Assembly (NCBI RefSeq): GCF_004564275.1
Contig: NZ_SPDV01000015.1
Location: forward strand, 17,568 to 81,567
DNA from: Sphingomonas parva (ex Maeng et al. 2020)
GTDB lineage: Bacteria; Pseudomonadota; Alphaproteobacteria; Sphingomonadales; Sphingomonadaceae
DNA length: 64,000 nucleotides
Direction of reading: 5' to 3'
Below, piece by piece: positions 24,863-33,623 of the stretch (its first letter is position 1; every line of letters starts with the position of its first letter). The translations under genes were made by a program, and so were the position numbers. Below the pieces are notes generated by a model, which saw only the letters and a list, made by a program, of their open reading frames with translations, was not told the DNA's origin and searched no databases.

Positions 24863-25348
24863 TCAGTGCCGGCCGTGGCCGCGGCGCTTCTCCCGGGCCG
24901 CGGCAAGCTCGGCGGCCGAGATCGTGCCGTCGCCGTTCGAGTCCGCCCGGCCGAGGCGCCGCCGAAAGCCCTGCTCGAACTCGCCCGGGGTGACCGTGCC
25001 GTCACCGTCCGCGTCGAGACCGGGGCGGCGGGGCGCTGCGGCGACCGGGCCTGCACCCGGTCCGATTCCCGCCGTCGGCGCCGCACCGTCGCGTTCCGCA
25101 CCGCGGTGGTGACCGCGGCCGCGGCGCGGCAGCTCGTCGCCGGTCAGCCGGCCGTCCTTGTTCGCATCGGCCTCGGCGAATCTCGCCGCGGCGGCGGCGC
25201 CGATCTCCGCCGCGGTGATCTGGCCGTCCCTGTTCAGATCGGCCGCGCCCGGGCCCCGCTCCGGCGCCAGGGCGAACGCTGCCGCAGCGGCCGCGAGCAC
25301 GCCCGCAACGCCGCCGCCCGCGAGCAGCAGGGTCTTCTTCCTCGTCAT
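24863..25348 (-). CDS. EF-hand domain protein, membrane-anchored or exported
   Basis: A 161-residue protein with an N-terminal hydrophobic segment (residues 6-28) and four EF-hand loops: DLNRDGQITAAE, DANKDGRLTGDE, DADGDGTVTPGE and DSNGDGTISAAE. Two pairs of loops are separated by an Ala/Pro/Gly-rich linker, and the C-terminus is basic. Calcium binding in the periplasm is the reasonable prediction; no partner is known. Its start follows GGAAGGAG. It sits between the efflux operon and amn and has hairpins on both sides, so it is probably its own transcription unit. Confidence 0.85.
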   Translation of the reverse strand: MTRKKTLLLAGGGVAGVLAAAAAAFALAPERGPGAADLNRDGQITAAEIGAAAAARFAEADANKDGRLTGDELPRRGRGHHRGAERDGAAPTAGIGPGAGPVAAAPRRPGLDADGDGTVTPGEFEQGFRRRLGRADSNGDGTISAAELAAAREKRRGHGRH

Positions 25349-25362
25349 CGTCGATCTCCTTC

Positions 25363-25379
25363 CCGCACCTTCGGTGCGG
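25363..25379 (-). terminator. Short hairpin between efflux operon and EF-hand gene
   Basis: CCGCACC pairs with GGTGCGG around a three-base loop. It lies after the last efflux gene and just before the ribosome binding site of the EF-hand gene. It could be a weak terminator or a structure in the EF-hand leader. Confidence 0.4.
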
Positions 25380-25445
25380 TCAGGAGATGAAGCGGGCCTG
25401 TCGCTGGACTTTCCGCCGATCGGGCGAAAAGTGTCGCAAGATGTA

Positions 25446-26852
25446 TCAGGACGCGGCCGCGACGGCGGGAGCCTCCTCCCAGCCGCCGCCCAGCGCGAGG
25501 AAGACGGTGACCAGATTGTCGGAGAGCTGCGCCTCCGCCTGGGCGAGCGCGGTCTCGGTCTGGGCGAGCGAACGCTCGGCGTCGAGGACGATCTGGAACG
25601 ACTCGCGGCCCGCCCGGTAGCGCAGGCGCGCGACCCGGGCCGCCTCGGCGCTGCTGGCGCGGGCGCGGCGCAGGATGGCGACGCGGTCGAGTTCGGTGGC
25701 GTAGCGGGTGAGGGCGCTCTCGGTCTCCTCGAGCGCGCCCAGCCAGGTGCCGTCGAAGCGGGCGAGCGCCGCGTCCGCGCCGGCCTCGGCCTGGGCGATG
25801 CGCGCGCGGGCGACGGCGGTGTTCGGGAAGGTCCAGCTGATCAGCGGCCCGAGACCGAAGCGGAAGCCCGAGCTCGACAGCAGATTGCCGGCGGTGCCGG
25901 TGGAGCCGATCGAGCCGCCGAGCCGGATGTCGGGGTAGAGCTCGGCCGTGGCGACGCCGACCCGGGCCGTGGCCGCGGCGAGCTCGCGCTCGGCCGCGCG
26001 AATATCGGGGCGACGGGCGAGCAGGCTTGCGCCGCTGCCGACCGGGATCGGGCGGCCGAGCGCCGGCGGCGTCGCGCAGGCGGCGACCTCTCGCGGGAAC
26101 TCCGCCGGCGGGCGCCCGGTGAGCACCGACAGACGATAGAGCGCGGTCTGGCGCTGCGCTTCCAGCGTCGGGATCTGGGCCCGGGTCTGTTCGAGCTGGG
26201 CGCCGGCCTGGCCGGTCTCCAGCGCGGTTCCGCGGCCACCTTCGACGAGGCGGCGGGTGAGGTCGAAGGTCTGCTCCTGGATGCGGACGCTCTCCTGCGC
26301 CACCGCGAGCTGGCGCCCGGCGCTGCAGGCGTCTGCGTAGGCGCGCGCCGTCTCGGCCGCGACGCTGACGCGGGCGACGTCGAACGCCGCCTGGACCGCG
26401 CCGACGTCGGCGCGGCTCGCCTCGATGCCGCGACGGATGCGGCCGAACAGATCGAGCTGGTAGCCGACGTCGAGGCCCGCATCGAAGGTGAGGTCGGCGC
26501 CGCCGGGGCCAGGCTGGTTGGCGTAGGTCGCACCGCCCGCGACGCTGGTCGAGGGCAGGCGGCCGGCGCGGGTCTCGCGCAGCGTCGCCCGGGCCTGGGC
26601 GAGGTTGGCCGAGGCGACGCGCAGATCGGTGTTGGCGGTCAGCGCCTGCTCGATCAGCCGGTCGAGCACCGGATCGTCGAACAGGCTCCACCAGCGCCCC
26701 GGCGGCTCGTCGCCGGTGAAGGCCGGGGAGGCGGCGCCGACGAAGCCGCTCTGCGCCGGGGCGGTGGGGGCCGGCGACTGATAGTCGGGGCCGACGGTGG
26801 TGCAGGCGGCGAGGGCGAGCAGGCTCGCCGCGGCCATGAGCGTCTTGGTCAT
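25446..26852 (-). CDS. Outer-membrane efflux channel lipoprotein (NodT/OprM type)
   Basis: A 468-residue TolC-like protein with lipobox ALAAC (Cys17) and two tandem outer-membrane-factor repeats; alanine-rich helical stretches and the closing QLSDNLVTVFLALGGGW are typical. It forms the outer-membrane duct of the RND pump. The ATG overlaps the stop of the pump gene (TGATG), so translation is coupled. Confidence 0.92.
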   Translation of the reverse strand: MTKTLMAAASLLALAACTTVGPDYQSPAPTAPAQSGFVGAASPAFTGDEPPGRWWSLFDDPVLDRLIEQALTANTDLRVASANLAQARATLRETRAGRLPSTSVAGGATYANQPGPGGADLTFDAGLDVGYQLDLFGRIRRGIEASRADVGAVQAAFDVARVSVAAETARAYADACSAGRQLAVAQESVRIQEQTFDLTRRLVEGGRGTALETGQAGAQLEQTRAQIPTLEAQRQTALYRLSVLTGRPPAEFPREVAACATPPALGRPIPVGSGASLLARRPDIRAAERELAAATARVGVATAELYPDIRLGGSIGSTGTAGNLLSSSGFRFGLGPLISWTFPNTAVARARIAQAEAGADAALARFDGTWLGALEETESALTRYATELDRVAILRRARASSAEAARVARLRYRAGRESFQIVLDAERSLAQTETALAQAEAQLSDNLVTVFLALGGGWEEAPAVAAAS

Positions 26853-29800
26853 CAGCTGTTCGCCTCTCCGGGCAACGGATCGTGCGCCGTGCCGCCGTAG
26901 GAGGTTGGGTAGACATTTTCCGGCGCGCGCTTCTTGGGGAAGAAGCGGGTGAGGCCGCGGGTCACGACGTAGAAGATCGGCGTGAAGATCAGGCCGAAGA
27001 TGGTGACGCCGAGCATGCCGAAGGTCACCGCCGTGCCGAGCGCCTGGCGCATCTCGGCGCCCGGGCCGACGGCGATGGCGAGCGGCAGCACGCCGAAGAT
27101 GAAGGCGAAGCTCGTCATCAGGATCGGCCGCAGGCGCTGGCGCGCCGCCGTCACCGCCGCCTCGAAGCGATCCATGCCGCGCTCTTCCTCGGCCTGCTTG
27201 GCGAATTCGACGATCAGGATGGCGTTCTTCGCCGCCAGCGCGACCAGCACGACCAGGCCGACCTGGGTGAGGATGTTGTTGTCCATCCCGCGCAGGCCGA
27301 CACCGACCAGCGCGGCGAGGATGCACATCGGCACGATCAGGATCACCGCGAGCGGCAGCGTCAGCGCCTCGTACTGGGCGGCAAGCACCAGGAAGACGAA
27401 GACCACCGCGAGCAGGAAGACGAGCACGGAGCTGCTCCCCGCGTCCTTCTCCTGAAAGGCGAGGCCGGTCCATTCGTAGCTGAAGCCGGCCGGCAGGGTC
27501 TTTGCCGCCAGGCCCTCCATCGCTTGCAGCGCTGCGCCCGAGGAAACGCCGGGCGCCGCCTGTCCCTGCAGCTCGACCGCCGGGAACATGTTGTAGCGGA
27601 CGACGCGCGACGGGCCGCTGTCGTTGCGCAGCGTCGCAACCGAGGAGAGCGGCACCATCGAGCCGCTCGACGAGCGCACCTGGATGCGGCCGATATCGGC
27701 GAGATCGTCGCGCGCCGCGGGCTCCGCCTGGGCGGTGACGCGGAAGGTGCGGCCGAGCAGGTTGAAGTCGTTGACGTAGGTCGAGCCGAGATAGGTGCCG
27801 AGCGCCTCGTAGACCTGCTGCGGCTGGACTCCGAGCAGCTGGGCACGATCGCGGTCGACATCCGCCTCGATGCGCGGCGAGCCGGTGTTGAACAAGGAGA
27901 AGACCTGGGTGACCTGCGGAGTCTGCGCGGCCGCACCCATCATCTGGAAGGTGAGGCCCTCCAGCGCCTTGTAGCCGGCACCGGAGCGGTCCTGCAGCAT
28001 CATCGTGAAGCCGTTGCCGGTGCCGAGGCCCGGCACCGCCGGCGGGGCGATGAAGAAGACCTGGGCGCCCTGGATCGCGCCGGCGACCTTGCCGGTGATC
28101 AGCTGCGACAGGTCGTTCGCCGTCTGGCCGCCCTTGTCGCTGCGCTCGCCCCAGTCGGCGAGGCGGATGAACATCGTGCCCGCGTTCGACGCCTGGGAGA
28201 AGCTGGCGCCGTCGAGGCCGGCGAACACCGCGCCGTCGACCACGCCGTCGGTCTCGCGGGCGATCTTGTAGGCCTGGTTGAGCACCGCGCTGGTCCGTTC
28301 GAGCGACGAGCCCGGCGGCAGCTGGACGACGCCGATCAGCACGCCCTGATCCTGCTCCGGGATGAAGCCGGTGGGCGTCGCCATCAGCCGCCAGCCGGTG
28401 AGGCCGAGGAGACCCGCGTAGAGGATCAGCATGATCGTCGACTTGCGGACCAAGCTGCCGGTGGTGCGGCCGTAGCGATCCGAGAGCCAGTCGAAACCGG
28501 CGTTGAACTTGGCCGCGGCGACCCGCACCGGACGCATCCAGCGGGCGCCGTGCTCTTCCTCGTGCGCCTTGTGCGGCTTGAGGAGCAATGCGGCCATCGC
28601 CGGCGAGAGGGTGAGCGAGACCAGCAGCGAGATCACCGACGCGGCGGCGATCGTCACGGCGAACTGGCGGTAGAAGATGCCGGGGATGCCCGAGACGAAC
28701 GCCGTCGGGATGAACACCGCGGTGAGCACCAGGCCGATGGCGATCAGCGCGCCCGACACCTCGCGCATCGTGCGGTGGGCCGCCTCGCGCGGCGTCAGGC
28801 CCTCGCGTATGTGCTTCTCCACCGCCTCGACCACGACGATCGCGTCGTCGACGACGATTCCGACGGCGAGCACGAGCGCGAACAGCGACAGCGAATTGAT
28901 CGAGAAACCGAGGGCGAGCTGGACGGCGAAGGTGCCGATCAGCGCCACCGGGATGGCGATGATCGGGATCACCGCCGCGCGCCAGGTCTGGAGGAAGACC
29001 AGCACCACGATCATGACCAGCACGATCGCCTCGAGCAGGGTTTCCTGCACCGCCTCGACCGAGGCCGCGACATATTCGGTGGGGTTGTAGGGGATCGAGT
29101 AGACGATGCCTGGCGGGAAGTCCTTGGACGCCGCCTCGACCTCGTTCAGCACCAGCTCGGCCGCATCGAGGGCGTTGGAGCCGGGCTGCTGGATGATCGC
29201 GAGCGCAACGCCGCGGCGGCCGCTGAACGAGCCTTCGATGCCATATTCTTGGCTGCCGAGCTCGACCCGGCCGATGTCGCGGATGCGGGTGATCGCGCCC
29301 GACGGATCGGTCTTGATGACGACGTCGGCGAATTGCTGCGGGTCGCTGAGGCGGCCCTGCACCTGGATCGGCAGCTGGAAGGCGGGATTGCCCGAGCCGT
29401 AAGGCGGCTGGCCGACGGCGCCGCCGGCGACCTGCACGTTCTGGGTGCGCAGCGCCGTGACGATCTCGCCGGCGGTGAGGTTGCGCGCGGCGGCCTTGTC
29501 CGGATCGATCCAGATGCGCATCGAGTAATTGCCGCCGCCGAACACCTGGACGCCGCCGACGCCCTCGAGGCGGAGCAGGCGGTCACGCAGGTTCGAGTTG
29601 GCGTAATTGCCGATATAGTCGATATCGAGGGCAGGGTCGGTCGAGGTCAAAGCCACGATCATCAGGAAGCCCGACGATTGCTTGGCGACGGTGACGCCGA
29701 CCTGGCGCACCTGCTCCGGAAGGCGCGGCTCGGCGAGCGCGACGCGGTTCTGGACCAGCACCTGCGCCGCATCGAGATCGGTGCCGGGCTTGAAGGTGAC

Positions 29801-30079
29801 CGTGATGTTGCTCTGGCCCGAAGAGGTCGAGGACGAGGTCATGTAGAGCATGTCCTCGACGCCGTTGATCTCCTGCTCGAGCGGCGCGGCGACCGTCTCC
29901 GACATCGTCTCGGCCGAGGCGCCGGGGTAGAAGGCGCTGACGCTGATCGTCGGCGGCGCGATCTCCGGATATTGCGACAGCGAGAGCTGCGGGTAGGAGA
30001 AGGCGCCGATCAGCACGATGAAGACCGAGATCACCGCCGCGAAGATCGGGCGCTCGATGAAGAACTTGGAGATGTTCAT
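26852..30079 (-). CDS. RND multidrug efflux pump, AcrB/MexB (HAE1) family
   Basis: A 1075-residue inner-membrane proton antiporter of full length. It begins MNISKFFIERPIFA, has twelve transmembrane segments and two large periplasmic loops, and keeps the proton-relay pair of aspartates in AVGIVVDDAIVVVE. The opening AAVISVFIVLIGAFSYPQLS and the later TPTGFIPEQDQGVLIG are HAE1-typical. It is the middle gene of an adaptor-pump-channel operon under a divergent TetR regulator. Drug range cannot be read from sequence. Confidence 0.95.
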   Translation of the reverse strand: MNISKFFIERPIFAAVISVFIVLIGAFSYPQLSLSQYPEIAPPTISVSAFYPGASAETMSETVAAPLEQEINGVEDMLYMTSSSTSSGQSNITVTFKPGTDLDAAQVLVQNRVALAEPRLPEQVRQVGVTVAKQSSGFLMIVALTSTDPALDIDYIGNYANSNLRDRLLRLEGVGGVQVFGGGNYSMRIWIDPDKAAARNLTAGEIVTALRTQNVQVAGGAVGQPPYGSGNPAFQLPIQVQGRLSDPQQFADVVIKTDPSGAITRIRDIGRVELGSQEYGIEGSFSGRRGVALAIIQQPGSNALDAAELVLNEVEAASKDFPPGIVYSIPYNPTEYVAASVEAVQETLLEAIVLVMIVVLVFLQTWRAAVIPIIAIPVALIGTFAVQLALGFSINSLSLFALVLAVGIVVDDAIVVVEAVEKHIREGLTPREAAHRTMREVSGALIAIGLVLTAVFIPTAFVSGIPGIFYRQFAVTIAAASVISLLVSLTLSPAMAALLLKPHKAHEEEHGARWMRPVRVAAAKFNAGFDWLSDRYGRTTGSLVRKSTIMLILYAGLLGLTGWRLMATPTGFIPEQDQGVLIGVVQLPPGSSLERTSAVLNQAYKIARETDGVVDGAVFAGLDGASFSQASNAGTMFIRLADWGERSDKGGQTANDLSQLITGKVAGAIQGAQVFFIAPPAVPGLGTGNGFTMMLQDRSGAGYKALEGLTFQMMGAAAQTPQVTQVFSLFNTGSPRIEADVDRDRAQLLGVQPQQVYEALGTYLGSTYVNDFNLLGRTFRVTAQAEPAARDDLADIGRIQVRSSSGSMVPLSSVATLRNDSGPSRVVRYNMFPAVELQGQAAPGVSSGAALQAMEGLAAKTLPAGFSYEWTGLAFQEKDAGSSSVLVFLLAVVFVFLVLAAQYEALTLPLAVILIVPMCILAALVGVGLRGMDNNILTQVGLVVLVALAAKNAILIVEFAKQAEEERGMDRFEAAVTAARQRLRPILMTSFAFIFGVLPLAIAVGPGAEMRQALGTAVTFGMLGVTIFGLIFTPIFYVVTRGLTRFFPKKRAPENVYPTSYGGTAHDPLPGEANS

Positions 30080-30090
30080 CGCTCAGGCCT

Positions 30091-31308
30091 TCAGCGGCGG
30101 CCGGCGGCGGGGGCGCCGCCGACCGGGGTGGCGATCGAGGAGGGCGGCGTCGACGGCGCGGCGGGCGCGGGCTCCGGTCCGCCGGCGGCCTGGATGCGGC
30201 CGGGCGTCGGCTTCACCTTCTGGCCCGGACGGGCGCGCTGGATGCCGTCGATGATCACCTGCTCCTGCGGGCCGAGGCCGGCGCGGATGACGCGCAGATT
30301 GCCGGTCAGCGGTCCGAGCTCGACCGGCCGCGCGCTGACCGTGCCGTCCTTCGCGACGACGTAGACCACGCGGCGGGCGGCGTCGGTGACGATCGCCGTG
30401 TCGGGGACGAGCAGGGCGCGATAGGGCTGGGTCGCGGCGAGGCGCATGTGGCCGAACATGCCGGGCTTCAGGAAGCCGTTCGGGTTCGGCACGATGGCGC
30501 GGGCGCGAACGGTGCCGGCGCCGGTGTTCACGACCGTATCGATGAAATCGAGCGTGCCGGCATGGACGTAGCTCGCCTCGTCCTGGAGGCGGATGCGGAC
30601 CGCGGTGCCGCTGCGGTTGCCGGCGTTCTGGCGCTGATACTTCAGCAGCAGGGCTTCCGATCCCTCGAAGGCGAAGTGGAGCGGGCTGGTCGAGACGATG
30701 GTGGTGAGCACCGTCTGGTCGGCGGTCACCGAATTGCCCGGGTCGACGCGGCGCTCGGAAATCTGGCCGGAAATCGGCGCGGTGACTCGGGTGAAGCCGA
30801 CGTTGAGCTGCTGCGCGCGGATCGCCGCCTGGGCCGCGGCGACGTCAGCCTGGCCGGTGCGCACCGCCGCCTGGCGCTGCTCGACTTCCTCGACACTGGC
30901 GGCCTGGGAGGCGGCGAGGGTGCGGGAGCGGGCGAGCTCCGTCCGGGCGTTGGCGAGCGTCGCCTGAGCGCGGGCGAGCTGGGCCTGCGCCTGGGCGAGC
31001 GCGGCCTGGGTCTGGCGCGGATCGATGGTGAAGAGCAGCTGGCCCTTGCGGACGAACTGGCCGTCGCGGAAGTGGACGGCCTGCAGATAGCCGGTGGCGC
31101 GGGGCTTCACCTCGACGCTCTCGATCGCCTCGAAGCGGCCGACGAAATCGTCCCAGTCCACCACTTCCTGCGAAATGGGCGTCGCGACGGTGACCGGCAT
31201 CACGGGAGGCGCCGCGGCCTGCTCTTCCCCGTTCGAACAGCCCGCCACCGACGCGGCGAGCAGGAGCGACAGCATGCCGCCCAGAGCGGCAGATTTCATC
31301 CGTGACAT
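30091..31308 (-). CDS. RND efflux periplasmic adaptor lipoprotein (AcrA/MexA family)
   Basis: A 405-residue membrane-fusion protein with lipobox SVAGC (Cys24), a biotinyl-lipoyl-like half (VEVKPRATGYLQAVHFRDGQ), an alanine/glutamine-rich coiled-coil hairpin (about residues 90-165) and the second half FTRVTAPISGQISER. The C-terminus is Pro/Ala-rich. It links the pump and the channel. A start at the in-frame ATG three codons later (31299) is also possible; neither has a strong ribosome binding site. Confidence 0.93.
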   Translation of the reverse strand: MSRMKSAALGGMLSLLLAASVAGCSNGEEQAAAPPVMPVTVATPISQEVVDWDDFVGRFEAIESVEVKPRATGYLQAVHFRDGQFVRKGQLLFTIDPRQTQAALAQAQAQLARAQATLANARTELARSRTLAASQAASVEEVEQRQAAVRTGQADVAAAQAAIRAQQLNVGFTRVTAPISGQISERRVDPGNSVTADQTVLTTIVSTSPLHFAFEGSEALLLKYQRQNAGNRSGTAVRIRLQDEASYVHAGTLDFIDTVVNTGAGTVRARAIVPNPNGFLKPGMFGHMRLAATQPYRALLVPDTAIVTDAARRVVYVVAKDGTVSARPVELGPLTGNLRVIRAGLGPQEQVIIDGIQRARPGQKVKPTPGRIQAAGGPEPAPAAPSTPPSSIATPVGGAPAAGRR

Positions 31309-31396
31309 GGTCAGCTTTCGGTCTAAGGCACGCGCGAGACTCGCGGCCTGCTCCCCGGGGCAGGCGCAGCGGGAACTAAGAATCTGTTCAGGCGAT

Positions 31397-31435
31397 GTCA
31401 ACATGTGTAGACTTACCATGTCAACGATTGTTGAT
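31397..31435. promoter_or_regulatory. Two operator-like palindromes between efflux operon and tetR
   Basis: GTCAACATGTGTAGAC (31397-31412) is a 16-bp palindrome with one mismatched pair, and GTCAACGATTGTTGAT (31420-31435) is a second, related one. Their starts are 23 bases apart, about two helical turns. They lie in the 156-base divergent promoter, and the minus strand shows TTGACA twice within them, so the regulator would cover the efflux promoter and probably its own. Confidence 0.7.
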
Positions 31436-31464
31436 TTTTCACCTGCCGAGCGAGCCGAGACCGA

Positions 31465-32043
31465 ATGTCGCCACGCGTAAAGAATGCCGCCGCCACCAGG
31501 GAGGCGATCCTCGCCTCCGCGCGGAGCCGCTTCATCGAAGAGAGCTACGACAATGTCGGGCTGCGTGAGATCGCCGGCGATGCCGGAGTCGATGTCGCGC
31601 TGATCGGCCGCTATTTCGGCTCGAAGGAGGAGCTGTTCAAGGAGGTCCTCCGCGCCGGCAAGAAGCCGGACTGGCTCGATCCCAGCGTCGGCCACCGGGA
31701 GCTTCCCGCCTATCTCGCCTCGCTTGCTGTCGAGGAGGATTGCGCCGACCGCAAGAAGCACGCCGAGGGGCTGCTGATCATGCTCCGCTCGGCCTCCTCG
31801 CCCAAGGCGGGCGAGGTGATCCGCCAGGCGCTGCGCGAGGACGTGCTGGAGCCGATCGCCAAGCTCCTTCCCGGTGCCGACGCGGAGGTCCGCTCGAGCC
31901 TCGCGCTCAGCATCTTCTTCGGCACCAACGTGATGCGCACGATCATGGCGGTCGAGCCGCTCTGCCAGTGCGACTCGGGTTCCGTCCGCGGCCACATGCA
32001 GCGCCTGCTCGAGGCGGCGCTGACCGGCGACCGGACCGCGTGA
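31465..32043 (+). CDS. TetR-family repressor of the efflux operon
   Basis: A 192-residue regulator with an N-terminal TetR helix-turn-helix (YDNVGLREIAGDAGVDVALI then GRYFGSKEELFKEVL, about residues 28-60) and a C-terminal ligand domain containing cysteines at EPLCQC. It is divergent from the adaptor gene, with two palindromes between, the usual arrangement for local repression relieved by a pump substrate. Its stop overlaps the GTG start of the next gene. Confidence 0.92.
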   Translation: MSPRVKNAAATREAILASARSRFIEESYDNVGLREIAGDAGVDVALIGRYFGSKEELFKEVLRAGKKPDWLDPSVGHRELPAYLASLAVEEDCADRKKHAEGLLIMLRSASSPKAGEVIRQALREDVLEPIAKLLPGADAEVRSSLALSIFFGTNVMRTIMAVEPLCQCDSGSVRGHMQRLLEAALTGDRTA

Positions 32044-32714
32044 TCCCGCGCGAGGTCCTCGCGACGTCGCACATGCCGGACGGCGGCGGGGAGATCCGGC
32101 TGGTCCGCAGGGGCGAGGAATATTCGATCATGCTCGGCGCGACCGAGCTGATGAACAGCCGGCTGAGCGGCTCGGAGGAGCAGCTCGCGGCGACGCCGTG
32201 CGAACGGATCGCCGGACGCGCCCGCCCGGCAATTCTGATCGGCGGGCTCGGCATGGGCTTCACTTTGCGGGCGGCGCTCTCCCGGCTGGCGAAGGATGCC
32301 GAGGTTACCGTCGCCGAACTGGTGCCGGCGGTGGTGGACTGGGCGAGGGGGCCGCTGGCCCATATCTTCGCCGGCAGCCTCGACGATCGGCGGGTGCGGA
32401 TTTTCGAGGGCGACGTCGCTGCCCTGATCGACGGCGCGCGCAACGCTTGGGACGCGATCCTGCTCGATGTCGACAACGGCCCCGGCGGCCTCACCCGCGA
32501 AGCGAACGACCGCCTCTATGCGCGCGGCGGCCTTGCCGCGGCGCACGACGCGCTGCGCCCCGGCGGGGTGCTGGCGGTCTGGTCGTCGCATCCCGACACC
32601 GGCTTCACCCGGCGGCTGGAGAGCGCACGCTTTCAGGTCGAGGAGCGCGTGGTCCGCGCCCGCGGCGACAAGGGGCCCCGCCACGTCCTGTGGTTTGCGA
32701 CCAGGCGGCGCTGA
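32040..32714 (+). CDS. Spermidine-synthase-like SAM-dependent protein
   Basis: A 224-residue Rossmann-fold protein. The GTG at 32040 overlaps the tetR stop (GTGA). It shows a nucleotide-binding stretch ILIGGLGMGFTLRAAL, an acidic strand VTVAELVPAVVDWAR, and DAILLDVDNGPGG, as in spermidine synthases and related methyltransferases. The usual N-terminal beta domain is short. It may be a polyamine aminopropyltransferase-like protein or a methyltransferase; the substrate is unknown. Coupling to tetR suggests co-expression with it. Confidence 0.75.
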   Translation: MIPREVLATSHMPDGGGEIRLVRRGEEYSIMLGATELMNSRLSGSEEQLAATPCERIAGRARPAILIGGLGMGFTLRAALSRLAKDAEVTVAELVPAVVDWARGPLAHIFAGSLDDRRVRIFEGDVAALIDGARNAWDAILLDVDNGPGGLTREANDRLYARGGLAAAHDALRPGGVLAVWSSHPDTGFTRRLESARFQVEERVVRARGDKGPRHVLWFATRRR

Positions 32715-32776
32715 GGGAACGGGAGCGGCGTCCCGGCGATTGAACGGCCAGAGTCACTCCGCGGGGATCCAGAATC

Positions 32777-33571
32777 ATGGCTATCGAACGACCACGTGCG
32801 CTCGTCACCGGCGCGTCCTCCGGCATCGGCCGCGTCTATGCCGAGCATCTCGCCCGCACCGGCCACGACCTGATCCTCGTCGCCCGGCGCGCCGACCGGC
32901 TGCAGGCGCTGGCCGACGCACTTGCGCAGGAGCACCGGATCGAAATCGAGGTGCTTCCGGCCGATCTCGGCGAGAGCGACGGGGTGGAGACGGTCGCGCG
33001 GCGGATCGAAGCGGGCGCGCGGATCGACATGCTGATCAACAATGCCGGCTATGCGGCGCGGGCGCGGGTCGCCGAGCTCGACTTCGCCGCGCTCGAGGCG
33101 ATGCTGCGGGTCAACATCCTCGCGCTCGCCCGGCTCTCCCAGGCGGCGCTGAAGCGGATGATTGAGGTGGGCCGCGGCACGATCATCAACATCGCCTCCG
33201 GGACCGTGTTCATGCAGATGCCGGGCAATGCCGGCTATGGCGCGTCCAAGAACTTCGTCACGGCCTTCACCCGCCACATGCAGGTCGAGGCGGCGGGCAC
33301 CGGGGTGCGCGTCCAGCTGCTCGTGCCCGGCGTGATCGCCACCGACTTTCACGAGGTCGCCGGCAACGATCTCGCCAATTTCCCGCCCGAGCGGGTGATG
33401 AGCGCCGAGGATCTGGTCGTCGCCTCGCTGCGTGCGCTGGAGCTGGGCGAGGAGGTCTGCATTCCCTCGCTGCCCGACATGGCGGCTTGGGACGCTTATG
33501 CCGACGCGGAGGCGGGCGTGGCGGCGAACGTCTCGAGGGACCGGATCGCGCCGCGCTACCACGCCGGATGA
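32777..33571 (+). CDS. Short-chain dehydrogenase/reductase
   Basis: A 264-residue classical SDR with the cofactor motif TGASSGIG (11-18), NNAG (88-91), and the catalytic Ser141, Tyr154 and Lys158 (YGASK). The arginine pair after the second strand (ARRADRL) suggests NADP preference. The substrate is unknown. It ends just before a terminator-like hairpin and is convergent with the aldehyde dehydrogenase gene. Confidence 0.9.
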   Translation: MAIERPRALVTGASSGIGRVYAEHLARTGHDLILVARRADRLQALADALAQEHRIEIEVLPADLGESDGVETVARRIEAGARIDMLINNAGYAARARVAELDFAALEAMLRVNILALARLSQAALKRMIEVGRGTIINIASGTVFMQMPGNAGYGASKNFVTAFTRHMQVEAAGTGVRVQLLVPGVIATDFHEVAGNDLANFPPERVMSAEDLVVASLRALELGEEVCIPSLPDMAAWDAYADAEAGVAANVSRDRIAPRYHAG

Positions 33572-33577
33572 GAAGGG

Positions 33578-33599
33578 GCGGCGCTCTCGCGAGCGCCGC
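33578..33599. terminator. Terminator-like hairpin between convergent SDR and ALDH genes
   Basis: GCGGCGCTC pairs perfectly with GAGCGCCGC around a TCGC loop. Only C/T-rich sequence follows. Confidence 0.65.
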
Positions 33600-33623
33600 T
33601 CCGTCATTCTCTTCGCGCTCCGG

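Noticed and set aside
26882..30364. A 1160-codon open frame antisense to the RND pump
   Set aside because: The minus strand encodes a full AcrB-type pump; the antisense product is Arg/Asp/Ala-rich with no family features.
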